Shown in pieces: positions 50,609 through 59,266 of a DNA stretch of 64,000 nt. Under the pieces are notes generated by a model. The model made no database searches. It worked only from the letters and a program-made list of their open reading frames with translations, and was not told where the DNA came from. The stretch covers positions 124,001-188,000 of the forward strand of contig CAZUJF010000005.1 of the NCBI GenBank assembly GCA_964619955.1, read 5' to 3'. This DNA comes from JACQFK01 sp964619955. Lineage in GTDB: Bacteria > Planctomycetota > MHYJ01 > JACPRB01. The translations under genes were made by a program, and so were the position numbers. Positions within the stretch are counted from its first letter, which is position 1. The number at the start of each line of letters is the position of its first letter.

Positions 50609-53413
50609 ATGAGTCCCGCGCTCAACCCCCGATTTCTGGCCTTCCATCGTACGCTCACGACTGCGTGCGCACTTTCGGTGCAGGTGATCGGAGCCCTGGT
50701 CCTTCTGGGCTGGATCTTCGACCTCTCCTCCCTGAAGCATCTGGCCCCGGGTCTGGCGTCCATGAAGCCCAATACCGCCCTGGCCTTCATTCTGGAGGGC
50801 CTGGCGCTCTGGTTCCTGGGAAGGCCCGAGACGACGGTGGGCCGGACCCGGGCGGCCCGCGGGGCGGCGGCGCTGGCCGCGCTGCTCGGCCTCCTCACCC
50901 TGGGCGAGTATCTGCTGGGTTCGGATTTCGGACTCGACCAGGTTCTGTTCCGGGACACGGAAGCGGGCCTCCTGTACCCGGGTCGCATGTCCCCCGCCAC
51001 GGCCGTCGATTTCATCCTTTTCGGGGCCGTGCTCCTGCTTCTGGACGTCCCCTGGGCCCGGCGGCTCCGCGCCGCGTTGATGGTCGGCGGAACGCTGATC
51101 GCCCTGCTGGCGCTGGTGGGGTACGGGCTGTCCGTCCGCTCCCTCTACGCCGTGGGCGCGTTCACGCCCATCGCCCTCCACACGAGCGCCGCCTTCCTGC
51201 TCCTCTCGGCGGGCCTCCTCTTTGCGCGGCCCACGGCGGGCTTGGCGGCCCTCCTGGCCAGCGACACCGTGGGCGGCCAGGTGGCGAGGCGGCTCCTGCC
51301 GGGGGCGCTCTTCATCCCCCTCCTCCTGGGCTGGTTCCGCCTGCTGGGGGAACGCGCCGATCTGTACGACGGAACGTTCGGACTGGCCCTCTACGCCGTC
51401 ACCAACGTGGGGGTGATCGGAGGCCTGGTTGCCTGGATCGCCTTTGCGCTGGACCGGGCCGACCGGGACCGCCGTCTCGCCGAGGAGCGCTTCCGCGCCA
51501 CGTTCGAGCAGGCGGCCGTGGGCGTGGCCCTCCTCTCCCCCGAGGGGCGCTGGCTTCGGGTGAACCGGAAACTCTGCGACATCGTGGGCTACCCCCCCGC
51601 GGAACTGCTCCAGAAGACGTTCCAGGACATCACCCACCCCGAGGACCTCGATGCGGATCTCGCTCTCGCCCGCCGGGTGCTCGCCGGGGACCTTGAAACC
51701 TACACCCTGGAAAAACGCTACTTCCGAAAGGACGCCTCGATCGTCTGGATCAACCTCACGGTGTCCCTGGTCCGGGCCGCCGACGGGGCGCCCGAGTATT
51801 TCATCGCGGTGGTGGAGGACATTTCACGGCGGAGGGCCGCCGAGGATTCGCTGAGGATGAGCGAGGCGCGGTTCCGCTCGCTGAGCGAGTCCGAACTCAT
51901 CGGCATCATCGTCGCGGATTTCGAGGGCCGGATCCTGGAGGCGAATCCGGCCTTCCTGAAGATGGTCGGCTACGGCCGCGAGGACGTCGATGCGGGCCGG
52001 ATCCGCCTGGATGAGCTGACGCCCTCCGTCTTCCGGGAGCAGGACCAGCACGCCATCGCCCAGCTCAAGGCCGGCGGGGTGGCCCCGCCCTGGCAGAAGG
52101 AATACATCCGGAAAGACGGCAGCCGCATGCCCGTCCTCGTCGGCGTGAGCCCGCTCAAGGGATCGGCCGCCGCCGTGGTCGCGTTCGCCCTCGACCTGAG
52201 CGAGAAGCGGCGGCTCGAGGAGCAGCTCCGGCATGCCCAGCGGATGGAGATCGTCGGCCGCCTGGCCGGGGGCGTCGCCCACGACTTCAACAACCTGCTC
52301 ACGCCGATCCTCGGGTACTGCGAGATGCTCCTCGCCCAGCTGCGCCCGGGGGAACGCTTCTGGGAGGAGGTCGAGCAGATCCGGAGCTCCGGGGATCGCG
52401 CGGCCGCCCTCACCCGGCAGCTTCTGGCCTTCAGCCGCAAGCAGGTCCTGAAGCCGAAGGTGGTGAGCCTGAACACGGTCGTGGCCGACGTGCAGAAACT
52501 GCTGCGGCGCGTGATCGGGGAGGACATCGCGATCGATCTCCGGCTGGATCCCGGCCTCGGCGCCGTGGAGGTCGACCCGACCCAGATGGACCAGGTCCTC
52601 CTGAACCTGGCGGTCAATGCGCGCGACGCGATGCCCGCGGGAGGGCGGATTCTGATCGAGACGACGAACGTGCAGATGGACGAGGCTCATGTCTCCTCCC
52701 ACCCCGAGCTGGTTTCGGGGCCGTACGTCCTGCTCTCGCTGAGCGACACCGGGACGGGGATGGATGCGGTGACCCTGGGCCGCCTCTTCGAACCCTTCTT
52801 CACCACGAAGGAGCTGGGCAAGGGCACGGGACTCGGGCTGGCGACGGTCCAGGGGATCGTCCGCCAGAGCGGGGGCCACATCTGGGTCTACAGCGAGCCC
52901 GGTCACGGCACGACGTTCAAGATCTACTTCCCGGCCGTCCGGAGCGCGGCGGGAACGGATCTCCGGCCGAAGCCCGGGGCGGTGGGGGCGGCCGGAGGAA
53001 CGGAAACCCTCCTGCTGGTCGAGGACGATGCGGCGCTTCGGACCTTCGCCGTGCGGGCCCTGGAGGGGAAGGGCTACCGGATCCTCGCCGCGTCCAGCGG
53101 CGAGGGGGCCCTCCAGGCGGCCCAGGCCCATCCCGGGGCGATCCATCTCTGCCTCACGGACGTCGTCATGCCGGGCCTCAGCGGGCGCGACACGGCGTCC
53201 AGGCTCCAGGCGCTGCGGCCCGACCTGAAGGTCCTGTTCATGTCCGGCTACTCGGGCAACACCGTGGCGAAGTACGGGGTTCTGGAGCAGGGGGTGGACC
53301 TCCTCGAGAAGCCCTTCACCGCCGGCGAACTCGTTCGCCGCGTGCGGGAGATCCTGGACCGTCCGGCGGGCGGGGACGCCGGACGCTCACAGGATCCCCC
53401 GGCCGGCCGCTAG
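50609..53413 (+). CDS. Hybrid histidine kinase: membrane sensor, two PAS, HisKA, HATPase, receiver
   Basis: A 934-residue kinase. About eight hydrophobic helices fill residues 15-285 (FTPIALHTSAAFLLLSAGLL belongs to a common bacterial membrane sensor). PAS domains begin near 294 and 420. HisKA has the phospho-accepting His in GGVAHDFNNLLTPILGYCEM near 557; the HATPase has N-box LNLAVNARDAM, G1 SDTGTGM and G2 GKGTGLGLATV. A C-terminal receiver (about 802-925) has Asp in CLTDVVMPG. No Shine-Dalgarno is seen. Its second PAS is closely similar to PAS2 of the activator upstream. It ends in a CTAG overlap with convergent toroid copy B. Confidence 0.93.
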   Translation: MSPALNPRFLAFHRTLTTACALSVQVIGALVLLGWIFDLSSLKHLAPGLASMKPNTALAFILEGLALWFLGRPETTVGRTRAARGAAALAALLGLLTLGEYLLGSDFGLDQVLFRDTEAGLLYPGRMSPATAVDFILFGAVLLLLDVPWARRLRAALMVGGTLIALLALVGYGLSVRSLYAVGAFTPIALHTSAAFLLLSAGLLFARPTAGLAALLASDTVGGQVARRLLPGALFIPLLLGWFRLLGERADLYDGTFGLALYAVTNVGVIGGLVAWIAFALDRADRDRRLAEERFRATFEQAAVGVALLSPEGRWLRVNRKLCDIVGYPPAELLQKTFQDITHPEDLDADLALARRVLAGDLETYTLEKRYFRKDASIVWINLTVSLVRAADGAPEYFIAVVEDISRRRAAEDSLRMSEARFRSLSESELIGIIVADFEGRILEANPAFLKMVGYGREDVDAGRIRLDELTPSVFREQDQHAIAQLKAGGVAPPWQKEYIRKDGSRMPVLVGVSPLKGSAAAVVAFALDLSEKRRLEEQLRHAQRMEIVGRLAGGVAHDFNNLLTPILGYCEMLLAQLRPGERFWEEVEQIRSSGDRAAALTRQLLAFSRKQVLKPKVVSLNTVVADVQKLLRRVIGEDIAIDLRLDPGLGAVEVDPTQMDQVLLNLAVNARDAMPAGGRILIETTNVQMDEAHVSSHPELVSGPYVLLSLSDTGTGMDAVTLGRLFEPFFTTKELGKGTGLGLATVQGIVRQSGGHIWVYSEPGHGTTFKIYFPAVRSAAGTDLRPKPGAVGAAGGTETLLLVEDDAALRTFAVRALEGKGYRILAASSGEGALQAAQAHPGAIHLCLTDVVMPGLSGRDTASRLQALRPDLKVLFMSGYSGNTVAKYGVLEQGVDLLEKPFTAGELVRRVREILDRPAGGDAGRSQDPPAGR

Positions 53414-54993
53414 CGTCCGCTGCCGAACACGTTGGCGTAGCGGTAGTAGACCTCCAGGGTCAGGGCGTTGATGGCCGTGGCGTAGACCCGGCCTCCTTCG
53501 CAGCTCCAGCGGTCCACCGGTTCCCAGGAGCCCGACCGGCAGCCCGAGGATTCCAGGTTCTGGTGTTTGAGCAGGGCGTTTTTCATCGGCTCGTTCCACG
53601 AGGCCCAGTTGGCGCTCTTGGCGCCTTCGAACTGGAAGAGGGCGAGGGCCGCCGAATACCAGTAGTAGAAGTCGATCTGGTTCCCGTCCCAGGCCGGCTT
53701 GTCCCGGAGCAGCAGCGCGACCCCGTTCTTCATCCGCGGATCGCTTTTCTCCTTGTCGATGAAGATGCGCGACATCACCGCGATCGCCGTCAGCGTCTCG
53801 TGGTGGTCGTAGTGCTCGTTCTTGCCCGGGATGAAGACCTTGCCGGTGCCCTTGTGCGTGTAGCCGACGCGGCCGTAGGTCTCCTCCGTCGCCTCGTCGA
53901 ACCAGGCCCGCGCCCCGTCATACGCCGTGCGGGGGAAGTCGAGCTGCGAGATCTCCGCGCTCTTGAGCGCCATGGCCGCCCAGCCGGTGACGGAGCTGTC
54001 GTTGTCGCCGCACTTGTGGCTGTAGCGCCAGCCCTTGCCGGGGTTCTGCGCGGCGACGATGAAGTCCACCGCCCGCTGCGCGTTGCCCTTGAAGAGGCCC
54101 GAGCCCGTGAGCCCGTACGCCTCGTTCAGCGCGAGGGCGCAGATCGCGTGGTTGTACATGTACTTGGACACGCTGCGGGGCCCGACGCAGCCCTCGGGGT
54201 CCTGCTGGCTCATCATCCACTGCAGGCCCTTGCGGACCACGTCGCCGAAGTTGATGCCGTCGTAGCTGTCCTTGGAGAGGTGCGAGAAGCCGGCGCCGAG
54301 GAAGGCGAGCAGGGAGAGGCCGGTCACGCCCGCGTCGAACTCCTCCATGCCCGGGTTGGGCGAGCAGGTCTGCTTGCAGCGGCCCACGTAGCCGGTCACG
54401 GTCCAGGAGCCGTCCGCGTTCTGATGCCGCGCCAGCCAGCGCAGCGCGGAGATGACGGCGTCGTAGGGCTCCTTGCCTCCGATGCAGCCTGTGCCGTTGC
54501 CCCCGGTGCCGCCCGGCCGCTTGCCGTATTTGCTGCCCGGTCCTCCCGCAGCCCCGATCACGTCGTTGAAGGATTTGCACTTGATGAAGGGCTTGTCGGA
54601 GACGGCGTCGAGGTTGTCCCCTTGCTTCATCGGAAGGAAATCCTCGCTGGGATCGGAGAGGGGCTGATCGTCGGGATTCTTCACAATCGCCTGATCAGGA
54701 TTCTCCGCTTTCAGCGGGAACACCTTGTCCGCCGGAGGCAGGTCCAAGGGAGGCTTCATTTCCGGAGGCTTGACGAGCTTGCGGGTCTGAGCTGTGACGA
54801 TGACTTCCTCCGCCGGGATGCTGTTCGCCCAGAAAAACCCGATGGCCAGGACCACGGCCACGTGGGCGCCGGTCGAGATCGACCACCAGGGGGTGCTGCG
54901 GATCGTCCGTCCGACCAGACCCTCGTCTTCGGGCGGGGGCAGGGCGGGCAGCGCCAGGTCTTCCAGGGGATCCTCGGTCTTCGGGGCGTGCAT
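53410..54993 (-). CDS. Membrane-anchored prenyltransferase/squalene-cyclase-like toroid protein, copy B
   Basis: A 527-residue paralogue of copy A with the same order: acidic/Pro tail, one transmembrane helix (RSTPWWSISTGAHVAVVLAI), linker, and C-terminal toroid (ALRWLARHQNADGSWTVTGY; GVTGLSLLAFLGAGFSHLS; KCGDNDSSVTGWAAM). The Cys residues in KCGDNDSS and SSGCRSGSW are conserved between copies, as is CSPNPG. The toroids are far more alike than the tails and linkers. ATG 54993 follows AGGAG by 5 bases; the frame extends upstream without support. The function is unknown; an extracytoplasmic binding or enzyme domain is inferred from topology. Confidence 0.87.
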   Translation of the reverse strand: MHAPKTEDPLEDLALPALPPPEDEGLVGRTIRSTPWWSISTGAHVAVVLAIGFFWANSIPAEEVIVTAQTRKLVKPPEMKPPLDLPPADKVFPLKAENPDQAIVKNPDDQPLSDPSEDFLPMKQGDNLDAVSDKPFIKCKSFNDVIGAAGGPGSKYGKRPGGTGGNGTGCIGGKEPYDAVISALRWLARHQNADGSWTVTGYVGRCKQTCSPNPGMEEFDAGVTGLSLLAFLGAGFSHLSKDSYDGINFGDVVRKGLQWMMSQQDPEGCVGPRSVSKYMYNHAICALALNEAYGLTGSGLFKGNAQRAVDFIVAAQNPGKGWRYSHKCGDNDSSVTGWAAMALKSAEISQLDFPRTAYDGARAWFDEATEETYGRVGYTHKGTGKVFIPGKNEHYDHHETLTAIAVMSRIFIDKEKSDPRMKNGVALLLRDKPAWDGNQIDFYYWYSAALALFQFEGAKSANWASWNEPMKNALLKHQNLESSGCRSGSWEPVDRWSCEGGRVYATAINALTLEVYYRYANVFGSGR

Positions 54994-55105
54994 GAAAGCT
55001 CCTATCCCCTGGCACGCATCCCGTACCAACGGAGGGACGCTTGAAAAGTTCGGGTGAAATTTCCGAAGGACCTACTATGATGGTCGCCTGAACGAAGGGA
55101 TATTT

Positions 55106-56191
55106 ATGAACAAAACTCCGTCGATCCTCGCGCTGCTCTCCGGTCTGGCGCTCGCCGCGTGCGAGCCGGCCGCGCCGGCCACGTCCTCCGCCCCCAAGGC
55201 GCCCGCGGTCGCGGCCGCCACCGCCGCCGCGCCCCAGGCGGACGGCTTTGCGCTCCCCGGCGATCCGAAGAACTACGCGCCTCATCCCAAGTTCGAGGCC
55301 ATGAAGGTCCCCGCCGACAACCCGATCACGCTCGAGAAGGCCACGCTCGGCTGGAAGCTCTGGTTCGACAAGCGCCTCTCCGGCGACGGCACCCGCTCCT
55401 GCTACGGCTGCCACGTCAACGAGAAGGGCCTCACGGACGGCGTGGCCCTGAACAAGGGCGCGTACGAGAAGCCGCTGACGCGCCACACGCCGACGCTCTG
55501 GAACATCGGCTATCACAGCGAATGGTACTGGGACGGCCGCTCCAAGGCGCTCGAGGGCCAGGCCCTCGCGGCCTGGAAGCTCGCCAACATGGGCGCCAAG
55601 GACAAGGAGAAGGACGAGATCCGCGCCGACATCGTCGCGAAGCTCGGCGAGCTCTACAAGGACGGGTTCCAGAAGGCCTTCGGCGGCCCCGCGACCGAGA
55701 AGAACATCGCCCAGGCGCTCGCCACGTTCATGCGCACGATCATCGGCAAGGACAGCGACTGGGACCGCGGCACGATGAGCGACGCGGCCAAGCGCGGCTG
55801 GGAGGCCTTCCAGAAGGCCAAGTGCACCAACTGCCACGCGGGCACGTTCTTCACCGACCTCCAGTTCCACAACGTCGGCATCGGCCTGAAGGACGGCAAG
55901 CCCGCCGACGTGGGCCGGCAGAAGGTCACGAACAAGGACGAGGACACGGGCGCGTTCAAGACCCCGACGCTCCGCGACGTCGCCCGCTCCGCCCCCTACT
56001 TCCACGACGGGTCGGTCGCGACCCTCGAGGAGGCGGTCAAGTTCATGCTGGCCGGCGGCGCCGAGAACCCCTTCCTCGACAGGAAGAACCTGCAGAAGGC
56101 GGCGCTGAGCGAGGCGGAGACGAAGGACCTCGTCGAGTTCCTCAAGGCCCTCAGCGACAGCCACCGGATTCCGGAACCCAAACTCCCGTAA
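55106..56191 (+). CDS. Di-haem cytochrome c peroxidase (CcpA/MauG family) lipoprotein
   Basis: A 361-residue envelope protein with lipobox LAAC (Cys 19). Two CxxCH haem-binding motifs, SCYGCHVNEKGL (about 96) and KCTNCHAGTFF (about 240), flank the peroxidase core. Other family segments are TRHTPTLWNI and APYFHDGSVATLEEAV. The family reduces hydrogen peroxide with electrons from small cytochromes, or in MauG branches oxidises proteins. A Pro/Ala linker follows the lipid anchor. GAAGGGA lies 5 bases before ATG 55106; TACTAT at 55073-55078 is a possible -10. It is divergent from toroid copy B and converges on a transporter gene. Confidence 0.93.
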   Translation: MNKTPSILALLSGLALAACEPAAPATSSAPKAPAVAAATAAAPQADGFALPGDPKNYAPHPKFEAMKVPADNPITLEKATLGWKLWFDKRLSGDGTRSCYGCHVNEKGLTDGVALNKGAYEKPLTRHTPTLWNIGYHSEWYWDGRSKALEGQALAAWKLANMGAKDKEKDEIRADIVAKLGELYKDGFQKAFGGPATEKNIAQALATFMRTIIGKDSDWDRGTMSDAAKRGWEAFQKAKCTNCHAGTFFTDLQFHNVGIGLKDGKPADVGRQKVTNKDEDTGAFKTPTLRDVARSAPYFHDGSVATLEEAVKFMLAGGAENPFLDRKNLQKAALSEAETKDLVEFLKALSDSHRIPEPKLP

Positions 56192-56210
56192 GGGGGGAGG
56201 GTCCGGCGGA

Positions 56211-57698
56211 TCACCCGCCCATGAAGGGGCGGGCGCCGAACCAGACCCAGGCCGCCACGACGACGGCCGCGGCGAGGTCGAGCAGCGCGCCCGCCGCCGC
56301 CATCGTCCGCATCTTCACGTAGCGCGTCCCGAAGACGATCGCGTTGGGCGGCGTCCCGCAGGGCAGCATGAAGTCGCAGCTCGAGGACATCGCCACGCCG
56401 TAGAGATACGGCAGCGCCCGCCCCGCGTTCGTGCGTCCCGCGTCCACCATGCCCGTGACGAGGATCATCATCAGGTTCGCCGCCGCGGCGTTGGCGCTGA
56501 AGGCGCTGAGGAAGACGGTGACGATCGTGACCACGAGCATGAGCAGGAAGGGATGCAGCTGCGCCGCGGGCTGCACGAGCTGCCCCAGCCAGTTCGAGAG
56601 CTCGCTGCCCAGCACCACGCTCGCGAGCGCGTAGCTGCCCCCCAGCAGGATCAGCACGTCCCAGGGCATGCGTTTGAGGCTCGCCGGGCGCAGCGTCCCC
56701 GCGAGGAAGAGCAGCAGCGGCGCGAGCAGCGCGGCGATCGCGTCGAACTCGTCGCCCTTCAGCCCCAGGCCGCTGGAAGTCCGGATCGGCTCGTTCAGGA
56801 TCCAGAGCAGGCTCGTGAGGCCGAAGACCCCGAGCACGACCTTCTCGTGGTGCGCCATGACGCCGAGCTTCCGGATCTCGAGCTCGATGATGTCGCTCTC
56901 CATCGTCCGCGTCTTTTCGGAACGGCAGAGCCAGGCCAGCAGGAAGTACACCACCGGCAGGAAGAGCAGCACGAAGGGGAGGCCCACCAGCAGATAGTCG
57001 AGGAAGCTGATGGTCTGCTTGTAGACCGTGGCGACGTGGCCGGCGAGCTGCATGTTCGGCGGCGTGCCGATGATCGTGCCGATGCCGCCCACGTTCGCGC
57101 CGTACGCGATCGCCAGCATGATGGACTGCCCCAGCAGCGGCAGGCGCCCGCCCTCGCGCGCCTCCAGCTGCGTGATCACCGCCAGCCCGATCGGGACCAT
57201 CATCACGGCGGCCGCGGTGTTCGAGATCCAGAGCGAGATGAACGCGGTCGAGACGATGAAGCCGAGCAGGATGCGGCGCGGGCTGGAGCCGATCACCTTC
57301 ATGATGTTCAGCGCGATGCGGCGGTGCAGGTTGTGCTGCTCCATCGCGACCCCGATGAGCATGCCGCCCATGAAGATCATGATGAAGGGGTTCCAGTAGG
57401 TCGGCGCGATGCGGCCCGCGTTGGCGAGGAAGCGCTCCCCGAAACCCGGCGCGCCCTTCTCGATCGACGCGAAGACGGGGAAGAAGGGGACGAGCACCAG
57501 CGGCAGCAGCGCCACCCAGTGGAAGGGCAGCGCCTCCGTGACCCACCAGAACGCCATGAGCACCAGCAGCGCGAGGCCGCGGTTCGCCGTCGCCGAGGGC
57601 GCGAAGGGGTGGATCTCCTGGGCGATCCAGAAGAGCAGCGGAACGGCGAAGAGGATGCCGCGGGTGAGCGCGGAACGGCGCGGTGCCTCGTCGGTCAT
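56211..57698 (-). CDS. SLC13/DASS family anion (dicarboxylate) transporter
   Basis: A 495-residue membrane protein with 11-12 hydrophobic segments. Family motifs are AFWWVTEALPFHWVALLPLV, STAFISLWISNTAAAVMMVP with the SNT cation site, and SCDFMLPCGTPPNAIVFGT near the C-terminus. It should import di- or tricarboxylates, or sulfate, with sodium. ATG 57698 is chosen: TATACT on the minus strand at 57714-57709 ends 10 bases upstream and no Shine-Dalgarno is present. The start is only 29 bases from that of the divergent DTW gene. It converges on the peroxidase gene with 19 bases between. Confidence 0.93.
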   Translation of the reverse strand: MTDEAPRRSALTRGILFAVPLLFWIAQEIHPFAPSATANRGLALLVLMAFWWVTEALPFHWVALLPLVLVPFFPVFASIEKGAPGFGERFLANAGRIAPTYWNPFIMIFMGGMLIGVAMEQHNLHRRIALNIMKVIGSSPRRILLGFIVSTAFISLWISNTAAAVMMVPIGLAVITQLEAREGGRLPLLGQSIMLAIAYGANVGGIGTIIGTPPNMQLAGHVATVYKQTISFLDYLLVGLPFVLLFLPVVYFLLAWLCRSEKTRTMESDIIELEIRKLGVMAHHEKVVLGVFGLTSLLWILNEPIRTSSGLGLKGDEFDAIAALLAPLLLFLAGTLRPASLKRMPWDVLILLGGSYALASVVLGSELSNWLGQLVQPAAQLHPFLLMLVVTIVTVFLSAFSANAAAANLMMILVTGMVDAGRTNAGRALPYLYGVAMSSSCDFMLPCGTPPNAIVFGTRYVKMRTMAAAGALLDLAAAVVVAAWVWFGARPFMGG

Positions 57699-57708
57699 GA
57701 GGGTGCTC

Positions 57709-57716
57709 AGTATAAT
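57709..57716. promoter_or_regulatory. Overlapping divergent -10 boxes (AGTATAAT)
   Basis: TATAAT on the plus strand (57711-57716) and TATACT on the minus strand (57714-57709) share four base pairs. They serve the DTW gene (11 bases to ATG 57728) and the DASS transporter gene (10 bases to ATG 57698). Two polymerases cannot bind both at once, so the promoters should be mutually exclusive. Confidence 0.55.
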
Positions 57717-57727
57717 GCCCGGCTGCG

Positions 57728-58417
57728 ATGCATGGCTCCTCAAACCCGTCCAGCCCCCGCCGCTGCCCCCGCTGCCGCGTGGGACTCGAGTTCTGCTTCT
57801 GCGCCAGCCTGCGGACGGTGGAGACGGAGACCTCGGTGGACATCGTCATGCACCACCGCGAGCGGCTCCGCTCGTCCAACACCGCGAACCTGGCCCTGCT
57901 CAGCCTGCCCAAGGCCCGGGTCCATGTGCGGGGCGGGATGGATCATGTCTTCGAGGGCGGCTCCGTCCTGCTCGAAGGAAACAACCCGCTCTATCTCTTC
58001 CCGCTGGAACGGGCGCTTCCCCTGACGGAGGACTACGTCCGCGAGCTGCGGCGGCGGGATCCGCGGCCGCTGCAGCTGATCCTGCCCGACGGCAGCTGGG
58101 GCCAGGCGCGGAAGGTGCTCGAACGGGAGAAGGCCTTCTGGCGGATGCCGGTGGTCTGCCTGCGCGGGCTGCCGCCGTCGCGCTACCGCCTGAGGACGGG
58201 GCCCTCGCGCGACGGCCTGGCCACGTTCGAGGCGCTCGCCCACGCGCTCTCGGTCATCGAGGGCCGCGACCGCATGGCGGGGCTCTTCGAAAACTTCGAG
58301 GTGATGGTCGAGCAGAACCTGAAGATGCGGGGCCGCTTCCCCTTCGACCGTCTCACGCGCGCCCCGGGCTCCGGGCTCACCCCCGGTGGATCATCGTCCC
58401 CGACCCCGCCTCGGTGA
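57728..58417 (+). CDS. DTW-domain protein, tRNA-uridine aminocarboxypropyltransferase type
   Basis: A 229-residue protein. An N-terminal Cys cluster (CPRCRVGLEFCFC) is followed by the DTW core: HHRERLRSSNTANLALLSLP, PLYLFPLERA, and LILPDGSWGQARKVL, the family D-G-[TS]-W block. DTW proteins such as TapT add the acp group from AdoMet to tRNA uridines, for example acp3U47. The C-terminal 20 residues are Gly/Ser/Pro-rich. TATAAT ends 11 bases before ATG 57728 with no Shine-Dalgarno. Its 3' end overlaps the convergent argB gene by 41 bases. Confidence 0.88.
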   Translation: MHGSSNPSSPRRCPRCRVGLEFCFCASLRTVETETSVDIVMHHRERLRSSNTANLALLSLPKARVHVRGGMDHVFEGGSVLLEGNNPLYLFPLERALPLTEDYVRELRRRDPRPLQLILPDGSWGQARKVLEREKAFWRMPVVCLRGLPPSRYRLRTGPSRDGLATFEALAHALSVIEGRDRMAGLFENFEVMVEQNLKMRGRFPFDRLTRAPGSGLTPGGSSSPTPPR

Positions 58418-59258
58418 AGACCTCGGCGAGCAGCGTCGAGGGCTTCTTGCCGCTGATGATGTGCACGCTCTGCACGCCGTCCTTGAGCGCCTCCACCGCG
58501 GACTGGGCCTTCGGGATCATGCCGCCCTTGATCACCCCGTCCTTGATCAGCTGGGCGACCTCCTCCGGCGTCACGCGCGAGATGAGCGACTTGTCCCCGC
58601 GGAGGATGCCCTCCACGTCCGTCACCAGGATCAGCTTCTCGGCCTTCAGCGCCGCGGCGACCTCCGCCGCCACCGTGTCGGCGTTGATGTTGAGGATGTT
58701 GCCGTCGTCGTCCCCGCCCAGCGAGGCCATGATCGGGAGGAAGTCCGCGTTCAGCAGGGTGATGAGGAGCTTCGGGTCGATGGACTCGATGTCGCCCACG
58801 TGGCCGTAGTCGACGATCTCCTCCTTGCCCGTCTTCTCGTTGAGGACCTTCTTCGGCGGCCGCTTCACCGCGTTGACGATGCCGCCGTCCACGCCGGAGA
58901 TGCCCACCGCCTCGACGCCCGCCTCCCGGACCGCGGCCAGGATCTCCGTGTTGATCTTCCCGGCGAAGACCATCATCACGACGTCCAGCGTCTGCTCGTC
59001 GGTGATGCGGCGGCCCTCGACCATGCGGGGCTTGATGCCCAGCTGCTTGGAGAGCTCCGTCGCCTGCTTGCCGCCGCCGTGGACCATGACCACGCGGATG
59101 CCGACCTGCGCCAGCAGCGCGACCTCCTCGCAGAAGGCGTGCAGCACCGCCTCGTCGTCGGCGATCTCGCCGCCGATCTTCACGACGAAGGTCTTGTTCT
59201 TGAACTTGTTGATGTACGGCAGCGACTGCCGCAGCAAACCCAGGTCTTCCGCGCGCAT
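58377..59258 (-). CDS. argB: Acetylglutamate kinase
   Basis: A 293-residue amino-acid kinase that phosphorylates N-acetylglutamate in arginine synthesis. Motifs are VVKIGGEIADD, VMVHGGGKQ, GRRITDEQTLDVVMMVFAG with the substrate Arg, NINADTVAAEVA, and GGMIPKAQSAVEAL. ATG 59258 is preferred because AGGAG lies 5 bases upstream and the family alignment starts here; the frame extends into the previous gene. An insertion (RPPKKVLNEKTGKEEIVDYG) occurs in the middle. It is the last visible gene of the arginine operon, 8 bases after argF', and overlaps the convergent DTW gene at its 3' end. Confidence 0.96.
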   Translation of the reverse strand: MRAEDLGLLRQSLPYINKFKNKTFVVKIGGEIADDEAVLHAFCEEVALLAQVGIRVVMVHGGGKQATELSKQLGIKPRMVEGRRITDEQTLDVVMMVFAGKINTEILAAVREAGVEAVGISGVDGGIVNAVKRPPKKVLNEKTGKEEIVDYGHVGDIESIDPKLLITLLNADFLPIMASLGGDDDGNILNINADTVAAEVAAALKAEKLILVTDVEGILRGDKSLISRVTPEEVAQLIKDGVIKGGMIPKAQSAVEALKDGVQSVHIISGKKPSTLLAEVFTEAGSGTMIHRG

Positions 59259-59266
59259 GATGGCTC

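Noticed and set aside
45771..54993. Squalene-hopene or other terpene cyclase activity of the toroid proteins
   Set aside because: The nearest motif is GDNDSSVTGW, not DxDDTA, and the membrane anchor plus lack of isoprenoid genes nearby give no support. Only the fold is claimed.
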